NCBI RefSeq assembly: GCF_000009625.1
Contig: NC_002678.2
Span: forward strand, 3,256,001 to 3,320,000
Length of the DNA stretch: 64,000 nt
Reading direction: 5' to 3'
From: Mesorhizobium japonicum MAFF 303099
GTDB taxonomy: Bacteria; Pseudomonadota; Alphaproteobacteria; Rhizobiales; Rhizobiaceae
The translations under genes and the position numbers were made by a program. The notes beneath the pieces are model-generated. The model did not search any database, was not told where the DNA came from, and saw only the letters and a program-made list of their open reading frames with translations. Shown piece after piece: positions 18,484-28,366 of this stretch; the stretch's first letter is position 1; each line of letters opens with the position of its first letter.

Positions 18484-19353
18484 CTACGCCAGCATCTGTG
18501 CGCTGACCGTCCTGTCGATGCCGCGATGGGGCGGATTGAACGATCTGCCCTCCTGCTCATAGGTCCACACCTTGAACAGGCAGAGCCGGTGTGGACCAAA
18601 ACTGTGCAGCAAGGGCACGTCGGTGGCGTCGCGGCCGCGCGCGATGACGATCCGGCCGGTCCTGGGCTGGTTATGGCGTGGATCGAACGTGTACCATTTG
18701 CCGTCGAGGAACACTTCCATCCAGGCCGAGAAATCCATCGGCGCCGGATCGATCGGCACGCCGATATCGCCGAGATAGCCGTTCACATAGCGCGCCGGAA
18801 TGTTCATGCAGCGGCAGAGCGTGATCGCCAGATGGGCGAAGTCGCGGCAGACGCCGACCCGCTCCTCATGCGCCTGTGCCGCCGTGCGGGTCGATCGCGC
18901 ATAGCCGTAACCGAACGACAGGCGGTTGTGGACATAGTCGACGATCGCCTGCACCCGCGCCCAGCCGGAGGGAAGATGGCCAAAGAGCTGCCAGGCGAGA
19001 CTGCTGAGGTGATCGGTCTCGCAATAGCGGCTGCCGAGGAGATAGAAGAGCACCTCGTCGGGCAATTCGGCCACCGGCACTTCCCGGGCCAGCGTGTTGA
19101 CCTCGTCCGTCTCGCCACTGTCTTCGATTACTGCGTCGTAGAGGATGCGAAAGGTGCCGGCCGGTGCGGTGAAGCGGCGGCAGCCATTGCCATGCAGGTC
19201 ATGGTAGAGCTTGGTCGGTACCGAAGGCGAAGTCAGGACACGCGTCTGCCGCTTGATGTCGGCTTGCCTGTCCTTGTGGATCTCAAGCAGCGAAATCACC
19301 GGAGTGGCCTCGGCGCATTCAATGGCGATTTCGTAGCCGAGCCGGATCAGCAT
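18484..19353 (-). CDS. Transglutaminase-like family protein
   Basis: A 289-residue protein of the bacterial transglutaminase-like (COG1305) superfamily. An N-terminal beta domain (MLIRLGYEIAIECAEATPVI) precedes the papain-like core. The nucleophile is C169 in VGVCRDFAHL and the Asp is in YTFDPRHN. At the position where the catalytic His usually precedes AW, this protein has Ser (S209 in MDFSAWMEV), although other members of this subgroup may share it. Substrate unknown; a peptidase or amidase role is possible. The start at 19353 fits the domain; a 29-codon extension is unlikely. It is divergent from the HAD gene. Confidence 0.82.
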   Translation of the reverse strand: MLIRLGYEIAIECAEATPVISLLEIHKDRQADIKRQTRVLTSPSVPTKLYHDLHGNGCRRFTAPAGTFRILYDAVIEDSGETDEVNTLAREVPVAELPDEVLFYLLGSRYCETDHLSSLAWQLFGHLPSGWARVQAIVDYVHNRLSFGYGYARSTRTAAQAHEERVGVCRDFAHLAITLCRCMNIPARYVNGYLGDIGVPIDPAPMDFSAWMEVFLDGKWYTFDPRHNQPRTGRIVIARGRDATDVPLLHSFGPHRLCLFKVWTYEQEGRSFNPPHRGIDRTVSAQMLA

Positions 19354-19521
19354 CGCAGGTCCCCTTCGATCGTCATGAAAAATAATGCCGTTCAAACGCC
19401 GCAAGGTGGCCGTGGTTCCCTGGACCGCCGCAAAATACACCCTCGTGCCTTTCCATGTCCGCGCCTTGACGTTACGGTTGTGCCCTCCCTCGACGCGCTC
19501 CCCCGGATTTCAAGGAAAATC

Positions 19522-20187
19522 ATGTTTGCTGGCAGAAAATTCGCGGCCTTCCTTTTCGACATGGACGGCACGCTGATCAATTCCATCGCCTCGGCGGAGC
19601 GGGTGTGGAGCGATTGGGCGCGCCGCCATGGCCTCGACGTCGCTTCCTTCCTGCCGACGATCCACGGCGTGCGGGCGATCGAGACCATCACCAACCTTGC
19701 CCTTCCAGGCGTCGACCCGGCGCATGAGGCCGACCTGCTGCTGAAAGCCGAGGCCGCCGATCTGGATGGCATTGTCCCGATCGCCGGCGCCGTGGCATTT
19801 CTCAAGGCGCTGCCGGGCGAAAGCTGGGCGATCGTCACCTCGGCGCCGCGCTCCCTGGCGCTTGCGCGCATGGAGGCTGCCGGCATTCCTGTCCCCGCGG
19901 TCATCGTTGCGGCTGAAGACGTCTCGCGTGGCAAGCCGGCCCCTGACTGTTTCCGGCTTGGCGCACAACGGCTCGGCGTCGATGCGCGCGACTGCCTGGT
20001 GTTCGAGGATGCTCCGGCCGGCATCGCGGCGGCCGAGGCCGCGCAGGCTTCGGTCATGGTGATCAGCGCCACACATTCGCACCCGCTGCCGACGCAGCAT
20101 GCCGCGATCGCTGGCTATGACGGCGTCGGCATCACCATCGACGAGCGCGGCTGGCTGGCGCTCGAGGCCCAGCGCGACGCTGCTTGA
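19522..20187 (+). CDS. HAD-family phosphatase, sugar-phosphatase type
   Basis: A 221-residue HAD hydrolase with an alpha-helical cap. Motif I is FLFDMDGTLINS (D13, D15), motif II VTSAP, motif III lysine in SRGKPAPD and motif IV VFEDAPAGIAAA. The order and cap type match the 2-deoxyglucose-6-phosphatase, glycerol-3-phosphatase and mannitol-1-phosphatase group, so a small sugar phosphate is the likely substrate. The start at 19522 is chosen because the long upstream extension is antisense to the transglutaminase gene. It is convergent with the SDHAF4-like gene. Confidence 0.88.
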   Translation: MFAGRKFAAFLFDMDGTLINSIASAERVWSDWARRHGLDVASFLPTIHGVRAIETITNLALPGVDPAHEADLLLKAEAADLDGIVPIAGAVAFLKALPGESWAIVTSAPRSLALARMEAAGIPVPAVIVAAEDVSRGKPAPDCFRLGAQRLGVDARDCLVFEDAPAGIAAAEAAQASVMVISATHSHPLPTQHAAIAGYDGVGITIDERGWLALEAQRDAA

Positions 20188-20250
20188 ACCACCGGAGCGC
20201 AGGTAGCAGCCATTTGCAGGCCGGCCTCACCTGAATATCAATGCACCCTA
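20188..20250. repeat. Half copy of the long intergenic palindrome
   Basis: GGAGCGCAGG..GCAGCCATT.GCAGGCCGGCCTCACCTGAATATC resembles the right arm of copy A (11735-11785), including an identical run GCAGGCCGGCCTCACCTG. The left arm and the core hairpin are absent. It lies between convergent genes and again ends on a stop codon, so it looks like a decayed copy. Confidence 0.65.
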
Positions 20251-20469
20251 GAAGTCGCTGGTCAGGCCTTTGACTTCCCAGTCGCCGTAGCGGCCGGGTT
20301 CCTTGCCGCCACGGCCGCCGACTTCCTTCGGCAGGGCGGCTTCCTTTTCGCGATACGCGGCGCGCCGGGCCTCGGCCTCGGCCAGCGCGCGTCGCGCGGC
20401 GGGCGTCAGATCCTTCGGCGAGGCATCGCCATCGGTTTCAGCGGGCGTTTTACTGGTTTCGTCGGTCAT
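20248..20469 (-). CDS. DUF1674 / succinate dehydrogenase assembly factor 4-like protein
   Basis: A 73-residue protein ending GGRGGKEPGRYGDWEVKGLTSDF-like (positions 20248-20320), the hallmark C-terminus of DUF1674. The eukaryotic homologue SDHAF4 protects flavinated SdhA during complex II assembly, so a similar role is inferred. The N-terminus is charged and probably disordered. I take the ATG at 20469 rather than a GTG four codons upstream. Commonly found near htpX-rsmB in relatives. Confidence 0.85.
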   Translation of the reverse strand: MTDETSKTPAETDGDASPKDLTPAARRALAEAEARRAAYREKEAALPKEVGGRGGKEPGRYGDWEVKGLTSDF

Positions 20470-20486
20470 GCGATATTCCACGCGGA

Positions 20487-20513
20487 TTGAAACAGCGGCA
20501 GGTGTTTCCCATC
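20487..20513 (+). promoter_or_regulatory. Possible heat-shock (RpoH-type) promoter of htpX
   Basis: TTGAAA at 20487-20492 and CCCATC at 20508-20513 are separated by 15 bp and resemble the TTGAA / CCCAT elements of alphaproteobacterial sigma-32 promoters. HtpX is heat-induced in E. coli, which makes it plausible. The evidence is only pattern similarity. Confidence 0.3.
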
Positions 20514-20574
20514 ATATAGCCATGAACCCACGACGATCGACCCCTCTTCACCATCATCTGGATAGGAGCAGACG

Positions 20575-21585
20575 ATGAACACTCTTCGCACCGCCATGCT
20601 TCTAGCCGCGATGACGGCGCTGTTCATGGGCGTCGGCTTCCTGATCGGCGGTTCGGGCGGCATGATGATCGCGCTGCTGATCGCCGCCGGCACCAATCTG
20701 TTCAGCTACTGGAACGCCGACAAGATGGTGCTGTCGATGAACCGCGCCGTCGAGGTCGACGAGAAGAATGCGCCGGAATATTACGCCATCGTCCAGGCGC
20801 TGGCCAAGCAGGCCGGGCTGCCGATGCCCAGGACCTATCTGATCGACAATCCGCAGCCCAATGCCTTCGCCACCGGCCGCAATCCGCAGAACGCGGCGGT
20901 CGCCGCCTCCACCGGCCTGTTGCAGCGGCTGACCCATGAAGAGGTCGCGGCTGTCATGGCGCACGAACTCGCGCACGTCCAGCACCGCGACACGCTGACC
21001 ATGACCATCGTCGCCACCTTTGCCGGTGCCATCTCGATGCTGGGCAATTTCGCTTTTTTCCTCGGCGGCAACCGCGACAACAACCCGTTCGGCTTTGTCG
21101 GCGTGTTGGCGGCGATGATCGTGGCGCCCTTTGCCGCGATGATCGTGCAGATGGCGGTCAGCCGCACCCGCGAATACGAGGCCGACCGGCGCGGCGCCGA
21201 AATCTGTGGACACCCGCTCTGGCTGGCATCGGCGCTTGACAAGATCGCCCGCGGCGCCGAACGCATTCCCAACCCCGATGCGGAGCGCAATCCGGCGATG
21301 GCGCATCTCTTCATCATCAATCCTCTGCACGGCGAGCGCATGGACAATCTGTTCTCCACCCACCCCAGCACCGACAACCGCATCGCCGCGTTGCAGGAGA
21401 TGGCACAGCAGATGGCGGGCGGCACCCAAGCCGCCCCGCGCCCGACACCTAGGCAGGCCGGGGAACAACAGCCGTCCGGCCCGTGGGGCCAGGCCCCTCA
21501 AGCAGAACAGCCGGCGGAGCCGGAAAGGCCGAAGGCCAACCCATGGGGACGCAATCCGACCGGGCCCAAAGGCCGATGGTCGTGA
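20575..21585 (+). CDS. htpX: Membrane zinc metalloprotease HtpX
   Basis: A 336-residue M48B protease that degrades misfolded inner-membrane proteins. Two N-terminal membrane helices cover about residues 5-45. The zinc motif HELAH is at residues 130-134 and the third ligand E202 is in [10 protein letters not shown]. Two further hydrophobic segments lie between them. The last 55 residues form a Pro/Gln/Gly-rich tail ([20 protein letters not shown]), longer than in E. coli and typical of rhizobial HtpX. Its end overlaps the start of rsmB. Confidence 0.95.
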   Translation: MNTLRTAMLLAAMTALFMGVGFLIGGSGGMMIALLIAAGTNLFSYWNADKMVLSMNRAVEVDEKNAPEYYAIVQALAKQAGLPMPRTYLIDNPQPNAFATGRNPQNAAVAASTGLLQRLTHEEVAAVMAHELAHVQHRDTLTMTIVATFAGAISMLGNFAFFLGGNRDNNPFGFVGVLAAMIVAPFAAMIVQMAVSRTREYEADRRGAEICGHPLWLASALDKIARGAERIPNPDAERNPAMAHLFIINPLHGERMDNLFSTHPSTDNRIAALQEMAQQMAGGTQAAPRPTPRQAGEQQPSGPWGQAPQAEQPAEPERPKANPWGRNPTGPKGRWS

Positions 21586-22964
21586 GCGTGGCGGGACCTC
21601 GACGCGCAGGCTCAGGCGATCAGGACCATAGAGACGGCGGCGAATTCGTCGCCGGTCTCGCCGCCCGCAAGGCGGCGGCGCGGCTGCTGGCCGCTGTCAT
21701 CGACGCCAGGACACCGCTCGACGGACTGACCGACCATGAGAACGGCCACCCGCAATACAAGGCGCTCGATTTGCGCGACCGTGGCCTGGTGCGGGCCATT
21801 CTGGTCACCGCGCTGCGCTTCCGCATGACCATCACCGGGCTGCTGGCGCGGCGCCTGGAAAAGCCGCTGCCGCCCAACGCCACCGCTTTGTCGCACATCT
21901 TGCATGTGGCGGCGGCACAGATCCTGTTCCTCGACATTCCCGACAGCGCCGCCGTCGACCTCGCGGTCACCCATGCCAAGTCCGATCCGCGCACCCAACG
22001 TTTCTCCGGTCTGGTCAACGGCGTGCTGCGCACGCTGGCCCGGGCCAAGGAGACGGAACTGCCCGCCGCCCTTGCCGCCACCGACGAAGCGCCAAAATGG
22101 TTCTCCGACCGGCTGAAAGCCGCCTATGGCGAGGACAAAGCGAAACAGATCCTCGCCGCGCACCGTTACGAGGCGCCCGTCGACTTCTCGGTTAGGGCCG
22201 ATCCGGAACTCTGGGCCGAAAAGCTCGGCGGTATCGTGCTGCCCACCGGCACGGTGCGCGTGGAAAACCTTGCCGGAGCCGTCACCGACCTGCCCGGCTT
22301 CGCGGAAGGCGCCTGGTGGGTCCAGGATGCCGCCGCCAGCCTGCCGGCGCGGCTCTTTGGTGATGTCGGCGGATTGCGTGTCGCCGACCTCTGCGCCGCG
22401 CCCGGCGGCAAGACCGCCCAGCTGATCCTGGCCGGCGCCAAGGTCACCGCTGTCGATACCTCGAAGAACCGGCTGGCGCGGCTGGCGCAGAATCTCGACC
22501 GCCTCGGCCTGTCGGCCGAGATCGTCCAGGCCGACCTGCTCAAATACGAGCCCGCGGAGCTGTTCGATGCGGTGCTGCTCGACGCGCCCTGCTCGTCGAC
22601 AGGCACGGTGCGACGGCATCCCGACGTGCCATGGACCAAGACGGCGGCCGATGTCGAAAAGCTCGCCGACCTGCAAAGGCGGTTGCTCGCCCGCGCCGTC
22701 ACGCTGGTCAGGCCCGGTGGCCGGATCGTCTTTTCCAACTGTTCGCTCGACCCGCTCGAAGGGGAAGAGCTTCATCTGGCGTTTCTGAAGGAAACGCCAG
22801 TGGTCGTCGACGATCCGCTGCGGCAAGGGGAGATCGCCGGCATCGACCCTTTCCTGACGGCGCAAGGCACGCTGCGCACCACGCCCGCCGACCTTGATCT
22901 CGGTGCCCCGGAGCGCTCGGGCCTGGACGGCTTCTTTGCCGCGCGCATGCGCCGCGCTCTTTAA
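21576..22964 (+). CDS. rsmB: 16S rRNA (cytosine-C5) methyltransferase RsmB-type
   Basis: A 462-residue SAM-dependent RNA m5C methyltransferase. The N-terminal NusB-like domain covers about residues 20-160 and is followed by the Rossmann core: motif [14 protein letters not shown], motif [11 protein letters not shown] and motif [13 protein letters not shown] with the catalytic cysteine. NusB plus methyltransferase architecture indicates RsmB (C967 of 16S rRNA). The ATG at 21576 overlaps htpX by 10 bp, indicating coupling. Downstream are the heparinase-like gene and purH on the same strand. Confidence 0.92.
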   Translation: MVVSVAGPRRAGSGDQDHRDGGEFVAGLAARKAAARLLAAVIDARTPLDGLTDHENGHPQYKALDLRDRGLVRAILVTALRFRMTITGLLARRLEKPLPPNATALSHILHVAAAQILFLDIPDSAAVDLAVTHAKSDPRTQRFSGLVNGVLRTLARAKETELPAALAATDEAPKWFSDRLKAAYGEDKAKQILAAHRYEAPVDFSVRADPELWAEKLGGIVLPTGTVRVENLAGAVTDLPGFAEGAWWVQDAAASLPARLFGDVGGLRVADLCAAPGGKTAQLILAGAKVTAVDTSKNRLARLAQNLDRLGLSAEIVQADLLKYEPAELFDAVLLDAPCSSTGTVRRHPDVPWTKTAADVEKLADLQRRLLARAVTLVRPGGRIVFSNCSLDPLEGEELHLAFLKETPVVVDDPLRQGEIAGIDPFLTAQGTLRTTPADLDLGAPERSGLDGFFAARMRRAL

Positions 22965-23170
22965 AGCAGTCTTTCGCGACCGCGAAAACTGCTCGCCCCG
23001 CAGGTTTCGCCGCCACCAAAAGAGGACATAAGTCACGGCAGACGCGACTTTTTTAGGGACGACCACGGCCACGGCCGCGCGAAGTGGGTCGGTTGAAAGA
23101 AATCCGCCTTCGCATAAGTTCTTGAATCATATAAGCTTGCGCTGGGGTAGAGGACGGACCAGGAGGGCTT

Positions 23171-24895
23171 TTGGCACTGGCTGCCAGCAACACGACGCGT
23201 CTGTGGACGCTTGTCGCGAAGGAGTTCTGGCGCAAGACGCGCCGGCGCTTGCGCGCCGGGCCGGTCTATCGCTGGCGCTATTCCGGCCGCACGCCCGAAC
23301 GCGTGCTGATCGCACCGCCGGACCTGCGGCTGGCCGACCCGCAGATCGCGCTGGAGATCTATTATGGCCGCTATCCCCTGTCGGGGCACCTGGTCGAGAC
23401 CGGCGGCAAATCGCCCTTCCAGATCAACGTGCCCAATCATGGCTGGCAAAAGACGCTGCATGGCTTTCGCTGGCTGCGCCACATGCGCGCCGCCGGCACC
23501 GAACTTGCCGCCGCCAATGCGCGTGCCCTGGTGTCCGACTGGATCGCCATGCACGGAAACAACATTGCCGGCATCGCCTGGGAGCCCGGGACGACGGCCA
23601 AGCGCATCATAGCCTGGCTGCAGCATTCCTCCGTCGTGCTGCAGGGCGCCGAATTCCCCTTCTACCGCGCCTTCCTGAAGTCGCTGGCCGTCCAGATCCG
23701 CTATCTCAGGTCGATGGCGCGCGAAATGCCCGACGGCAAGGACCGGCTGCGCGCCCGCATAGCACTTGCCTTCGCCGCGCTTTCCCTGCCGGCGCCAGCT
23801 TCGGCGCTGCGCGGCGCCACCCGCAACCTCGCCGAGGAACTCAACCGCCAGATCCTCGCCGATGGCGGCCATATCTCACGCAATCCAATGTCGGTGCTGG
23901 AAATCCTCGCCGACCTTTTGCCGCTGCGCCAGACCTACGCCAACCAGGCGGAGACCCCGCCGCAGGCGCTGATCGGCGCCATCGACCGCATGCTGCCGGC
24001 GCTGCGCTTCTTCCGCCACCAGGATGGCAGCCTCGCCCGCTTCAACGGCATGGGCGCCACCATCCATGACCGCATCGCCACAATATTGCGGCATGACGAC
24101 ACCGCCGGCGCGCCGCTGCTGCACGCGCCGCATTCGGGCTATGAGCGGCTGTCGATGGGCGGCGTCACCGTCATCGCCGACACCGGCATGCCGCCGCCGG
24201 TCGACGTGTCCAACGCAGCCCACGCCGGCTGCCTCGCCTTTGAACTATCGTCCGGTCGCCAGCACTACATCGTCAATGCCGGTATCGACACCTATGGCGC
24301 CGCCGAGTTCCGGCCGCTGGCCCGCGCCACCGCCGCGCACTCGACCGCCACCATCAACGACACCTCGTCGGCGCGCTTCAGCCATTCGCTGCGCGTCAAC
24401 GACCTGCTGGGTTCGCCACTGATCGGCGGCCCGCAGCAAGTGCAGTGCAAGCGCATCGACCAGAAGGGCGTCCAGGGCTTCATCGCCCGCCATGACGGCT
24501 ATGTCCCGCGTTTCGGCTTCCTGCACGAGCGCGAGCTGAAACTGTCGTCCAACGGCAATGTGCTGGCCGGCAGGGACCGGTTCCAGCGGCCCGGCAATGC
24601 CGCGATCCGCAACAATGGCCGCGACTTCATCACGGTGCGCTTCCACCTCCACCCCGACATCAGCCTGCTGCAGGACGAACATGACCGGCTGGTGCTGACC
24701 GCCGACCAGGCCGACAGCTGGGTGTTCACCTCAGGCGAAGTGGTGCCGGAGGTCGAGGAATCGATCTATTTCGCCGGTCTTGGCGGCCCGCGCCGAAGCC
24801 GGCAGATCGTGCTTGCCTTCAAGGCTTCGGACGTATCCGAAGTGCACTGGCAGCTGACCCGCACCAGCATCGCCGGCTATCCGGAAAACAACTGA
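23171..24895 (+). CDS. Heparinase II/III family protein
   Basis: A 574-residue protein with an N-terminal alpha-barrel part (RWRYSGRTPERVLIAPPDLR onward) and a C-terminal heparinase II/III-like beta domain (GGVTVIADTGMPPPVDVSNA, then HSTATINDTSS and HDGYVPRFGFLHER). The family includes polysaccharide lyases; the physiological substrate of this rhizobial branch is unknown. I place the start at TTG 23171 behind AGGAGG, although the spacing is short. The order rsmB-heparinase-purH is conserved in many Hyphomicrobiales. An upstream hairpin (TTTCGCG/CGCGAAA near 22969-22996) separates it from rsmB. Confidence 0.88.
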   Translation: MALAASNTTRLWTLVAKEFWRKTRRRLRAGPVYRWRYSGRTPERVLIAPPDLRLADPQIALEIYYGRYPLSGHLVETGGKSPFQINVPNHGWQKTLHGFRWLRHMRAAGTELAAANARALVSDWIAMHGNNIAGIAWEPGTTAKRIIAWLQHSSVVLQGAEFPFYRAFLKSLAVQIRYLRSMAREMPDGKDRLRARIALAFAALSLPAPASALRGATRNLAEELNRQILADGGHISRNPMSVLEILADLLPLRQTYANQAETPPQALIGAIDRMLPALRFFRHQDGSLARFNGMGATIHDRIATILRHDDTAGAPLLHAPHSGYERLSMGGVTVIADTGMPPPVDVSNAAHAGCLAFELSSGRQHYIVNAGIDTYGAAEFRPLARATAAHSTATINDTSSARFSHSLRVNDLLGSPLIGGPQQVQCKRIDQKGVQGFIARHDGYVPRFGFLHERELKLSSNGNVLAGRDRFQRPGNAAIRNNGRDFITVRFHLHPDISLLQDEHDRLVLTADQADSWVFTSGEVVPEVEESIYFAGLGGPRRSRQIVLAFKASDVSEVHWQLTRTSIAGYPENN

Positions 24896-24989
24896 CCGTG
24901 CCGGCCACCACCAAGCTTGCCGCTTGATTTCCTGATGTCATGTGCTACGGCGCGGGCTTGCCCCTCCAGCCGTGAAAGGCCGCCAGCCC

Positions 24990-26606
24990 ATGGCCGTCGC
25001 CGCCAAGAACATTCCCGCCCCGGACCTCGTTCCCGTACGCCGTGCCTTGCTTTCGGTCTTCGACAAGACCGGCCTCATCGACTTCGCCAGGGCATTGGCT
25101 GCAGCCGGTGTCGAATTGGTCTCGACCGGCGGCACCGCCAAGGCGATCGCCGAGGCCGGCCTGGCGGTGCGCGACGTCTCGGAGCTCACCGGCTTCCCCG
25201 AGATCATGGATGGCCGCGTCAAGACGCTGCATCCTTCCGTGCATGGCGCGCTGCTTGGCGTGCGCGACGACCCCGAGCATGCGGCGGCGATGCGCAAATA
25301 CGGCATCGAGCCGATCGATCTCCTCGTCTCCAATCTCTATCCGTTCGAGGAAGTCCGCCGTTCCGGCGCCGACTATGCGGCCATCGTCGAGAACATCGAC
25401 ATTGGCGGCCCGGCGATGATCCGCGCCTCGGCCAAGAACCACGCCTATGTCGCCATCGTCACCGATCCGGGCGACTATGCCTCGGTGCTGAACGCGCTGG
25501 AAATGAACATCGGCTCGCTGTCCCTGGATTTCCGCAAGAAGCTGGCGGCCAAGGCCTTTGCCCGCACAGCCACCTATGACGCGGCGATTTCCGGCTGGTT
25601 CGCCGAGGCGCTGGAGATCGAGCATCCGACCTGGCGCGCCTTCGGCGGCAGGCTGACCGAAGTGATGCGCTACGGCGAAAACCCGCACCAGAGCGCCGGC
25701 TTCTACGTCAATGGCGACAAGCGCCCGGGTGTCGCCACGGCGCGGCAGCTGCAGGGCAAGCAGCTCTCCTACAACAACATCAACGACACCGACGCCGCCT
25801 TCGAACTGGCCGGCGAGTTCGATCCCAGCCGCTCCGCCGCGGTCGCCATCATCAAGCACGCCAACCCGTGCGGCGTCGCCGAGGGCACGTCGCTGAAATC
25901 AGCCTATGCCAAGGCGCTCGCCTGCGATCCGGTCTCTGCCTTCGGCGGCATCGTCGCTGTGAATCGCACCCTCGACGCCGAAGCGGCAGAGGACATTGTG
26001 AAGACCTTCACCGAGGTGATCATCGCCCCTGATGCCACGGACGAGGCGGCGGCGATCGTTGCCGCGAAGAAAAACCTGCGCCTGCTGGTCACCGGTGGCC
26101 TTCCCGACCCGCGTTCGCCCGGCACGACCGTCAAATCCGTTGCCGGCGGCCTGCTCGTCCAGGGCCGGGACAACGCCGTGGTCGACGACCTCGAACTGAA
26201 AGTGGTGACCAAGCGCGCACCGACGCCAGCCGAAATGGCCGACCTGAAATTCGCCTTCCGCGTCGCCAAGCATGTCAAGTCGAACGCCATCGTCTATGCA
26301 AAAGATGGCGCCACAGTCGGCATCGGCGCGGGCCAGATGAGCCGCGTCGATTCCTCCCGCATCGCCGCCCGCAAGGCGCTCGACGCGGCCGAGGCTGCGG
26401 GCATGACTGAGCCGCTGACCACGGGGTCCGTTGTCGCCTCCGATGCCTTCTTCCCCTTCGCCGACGGTCTTCTTGCCGCAGTCGCCGCCGGCGCCACCGC
26501 CGTCATCCAGCCGGGCGGCTCGATGAACGACAAGGACGTCATTGCGGCGGCCGATGAACACGGCATTGCGATGGTGTTTACGGGCGTGAGGCATTTCCGG
26601 CACTGA
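24990..26606 (+). CDS. purH: Bifunctional AICAR transformylase / IMP cyclohydrolase
   Basis: A 538-residue enzyme of the last two steps of purine synthesis, AICAR to FAICAR to IMP. The N-terminal MGS-like IMP cyclohydrolase domain ([42 protein letters not shown]) is followed by the AICARFT domain ([34 protein letters not shown]). Length and motifs are complete. The ATG at 24990 ([16 protein letters not shown]) fits the family start. It is the last gene of the plus-strand cluster and is convergent with an MFS gene. Confidence 0.97.
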   Translation: MAVAAKNIPAPDLVPVRRALLSVFDKTGLIDFARALAAAGVELVSTGGTAKAIAEAGLAVRDVSELTGFPEIMDGRVKTLHPSVHGALLGVRDDPEHAAAMRKYGIEPIDLLVSNLYPFEEVRRSGADYAAIVENIDIGGPAMIRASAKNHAYVAIVTDPGDYASVLNALEMNIGSLSLDFRKKLAAKAFARTATYDAAISGWFAEALEIEHPTWRAFGGRLTEVMRYGENPHQSAGFYVNGDKRPGVATARQLQGKQLSYNNINDTDAAFELAGEFDPSRSAAVAIIKHANPCGVAEGTSLKSAYAKALACDPVSAFGGIVAVNRTLDAEAAEDIVKTFTEVIIAPDATDEAAAIVAAKKNLRLLVTGGLPDPRSPGTTVKSVAGGLLVQGRDNAVVDDLELKVVTKRAPTPAEMADLKFAFRVAKHVKSNAIVYAKDGATVGIGAGQMSRVDSSRIAARKALDAAEAAGMTEPLTTGSVVASDAFFPFADGLLAAVAAGATAVIQPGGSMNDKDVIAAADEHGIAMVFTGVRHFRH

Positions 26607-26616
26607 GCGCCCTCTT

Positions 26617-26640
26617 CCTTCTCCCCCTGTGGGAGAAGGG
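26617..26640. repeat. Short REP-like hairpin between purH and the MFS gene
   Basis: CCTTCTCCC-cctgt-GGGAGAAGG is a 9-bp perfect stem located between two convergent stop codons. The same hairpin recurs at 41011-41033, and larger versions occur at 53674, 56059 and 63650. It probably serves as a terminator for both genes. Confidence 0.75.
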
Positions 26641-26649
26641 AAAGTGGAG

Positions 26650-28026
26650 CTACTCCGCCGGCCGATCCGCCGGATAGGGCGTCCTGACCAGGATCGCCAT
26701 GCCGATGCCGAGGAACAGGATGATCACCGCCATGCCGAGGCGCGCCGAATCGCTCAGCGCGGTGATGGTCGCCACCAGGAACGGCGCCAGGAAGCTGGTC
26801 GCACGTCCGGCCAGCGCGTAGATGCCGAAATAGCGGCCGGATTCCGCCGCTGTCACGCTGCGCGCCATGTAGGAGCGCGAAGACGCCTGCACCGGGCCGA
26901 AAGCCAGGCCGATCAACAGGCCGTAGAGGATATAGGCCTTCTCGGCGGCCGTGCCGAACAGGCCGCCCGAATCGGTGGTCGGCAGCTGGATCAGGCCCAG
27001 CAGCGTAAAGCCCGGCCCCGTCGAGATGATGCCTATGGTCGCTATCGACAGCATGACCAGCGCGATCATCACCACCGCCTTGGAGCCAAGTGCGGTATCG
27101 AGGCGTGCCGCGATCCAGCAGCCGAAGATGGCGACGACATTGAGGATGATGCCGAACATGCCGATCTCGGTGATCGACCAATGGAACATGCCCGCCGCGA
27201 AAGTGCCGCCGAGCGCCAGCAGCGCGTTGACGCCGTCCTGGTAGATCATGCGGGCGACGAGGAAACGGAAGATGCCGCCGCGCCTGCGCACTTCGGCCAG
27301 CGTCGATTTCAGTTCCAGCAGGCCCTCGCGCACCGCCGGCCCGATCGGGATGCCCTTGATGGCGTCTGGCGTGAAGAAGAACATCGGCAGGATGAACAGG
27401 AAATACCAGCCGGCCGACAGCGGCCCGGTGGCGCGCGCGTCCTCGCCGAGTTTCGGGTCGAGCCCGAACAGCGGGTCGATGCCGATGATCGTCTTGCCGG
27501 TCTCCGGCGAGCCGGCGAGGCAGGTGACGACGAAGATCAGCGCGATCATGCCGCCGAGATAGCCGAGCCCCCAGGCCGTGTTGGAGATGCGGCCGATCTC
27601 GCTCTTTGGCACCAGCCGCGGCATCATCGAATCGTTGAAGACGGTGGAAAATTCGGCCGCCACCGAAGCCAGCGAAAACAGCGCCACGACCAGGAACAGG
27701 TTCGAGCCGGGTGCCGCAAACCAGAGCAAAGCGAGACTGGTGATCTTGATCGCGGCGAAGAAAGCGATCCACGGCTTGCGCGGCCCGGTCTGGTCGGCGA
27801 TCGAACCGAGGATCGGTGACAGCACGGCGATGACCAGCCCTGCCGCGGCGATGCCGTAGCCCCAGACCGCCTGGCCGGTGTTGGGATCGCCAGCCATGCG
27901 CGAGACGAAATACGGACCGAAGATGAAGGTGGTGACGACCGTGAAGAACGGCTGCGCCGCCCAGTCGAAAAACATCCATCCCCAGATGCCGCGCCCGGAC
28001 GCCCGCTGCACTGCTACCTCGGTCAT
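26650..28026 (-). CDS. MFS transporter, UMF1/Atg22-like
   Basis: A 458-residue major facilitator of the UMF1 (Atg22-like) group with about 12 membrane helices. It starts with [20 protein letters not shown], the signature of this family, and contains [20 protein letters not shown] between early helices. Yeast Atg22 exports amino acids from the vacuole; bacterial substrates are unknown. The ATG at 28026 is preferred over a 22-codon extension. It is convergent with purH, and a long palindromic repeat lies between its start and the GDH gene. Confidence 0.88.
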   Translation of the reverse strand: MTEVAVQRASGRGIWGWMFFDWAAQPFFTVVTTFIFGPYFVSRMAGDPNTGQAVWGYGIAAAGLVIAVLSPILGSIADQTGPRKPWIAFFAAIKITSLALLWFAAPGSNLFLVVALFSLASVAAEFSTVFNDSMMPRLVPKSEIGRISNTAWGLGYLGGMIALIFVVTCLAGSPETGKTIIGIDPLFGLDPKLGEDARATGPLSAGWYFLFILPMFFFTPDAIKGIPIGPAVREGLLELKSTLAEVRRRGGIFRFLVARMIYQDGVNALLALGGTFAAGMFHWSITEIGMFGIILNVVAIFGCWIAARLDTALGSKAVVMIALVMLSIATIGIISTGPGFTLLGLIQLPTTDSGGLFGTAAEKAYILYGLLIGLAFGPVQASSRSYMARSVTAAESGRYFGIYALAGRATSFLAPFLVATITALSDSARLGMAVIILFLGIGMAILVRTPYPADRPAE

Positions 28027-28122
28027 TTCACCTCCACTCGCCTGCGTTTCGTCGGCGGCGCCATGTCTGCATGTTTTCCCTGGGTCATGCAAATGACAAG
28101 CGTCGCGGGCGCCAACCCCTAC

Positions 28123-28352
28123 CTCCCCCTTGTGGGGTGAGCAGCGGTTTGCGCAGCAAACGAAAAGCCAATTGCTTGGCTTTTCGAGCTTCGAAAGCCC
28201 TGAGCTTGCGAAGGGCCGGGTTGCTTATCGATCAACCGCCCGGCCGGGTCCCCGCTGCTTCGCAGCGTCCCGGCGTTCGCCGGCCTTTAATCGTGCCACC
28301 GGCACGATTAATTCGCTTCGCGAACCGGCTGCTCACCCCAACGAGGGGGAGG
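28123..28352. repeat. 230-bp composite palindromic element
   Basis: The outer inverted arms are CTCCCCCTTGTGGGGTGAGC (from 28123) and GCTCACCCC..AGGGGGAG (to 28351). Inside are several hairpins: AAAGCCAA/TTGGCTTT, TAATCGTGCC/GGCACGATTA, CGCTGCTTCGCAGCG and GGCGTTCGCC. No coding potential was seen. It lies in a 340-bp gap between the UMF1 start and the GDH stop. It resembles the structured intergenic repeats of rhizobia and may be a non-autonomous mobile element. Confidence 0.75.
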
Positions 28353-28366
28353 GTGCCTCCGAAGCC

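Noticed and set aside
18457..19521. N-terminal extension of the HAD phosphatase frame
   Set aside because: It is antisense to the transglutaminase-like gene and has no family resemblance; the HAD domain starts at 19522.
26294..27979. 561-codon minus-strand frame over purH end and the UMF1 gene
   Set aside because: It is in the wrong frame for both genes and crosses a REP-like hairpin; the real UMF1 frame has clear membrane helices and family motifs.
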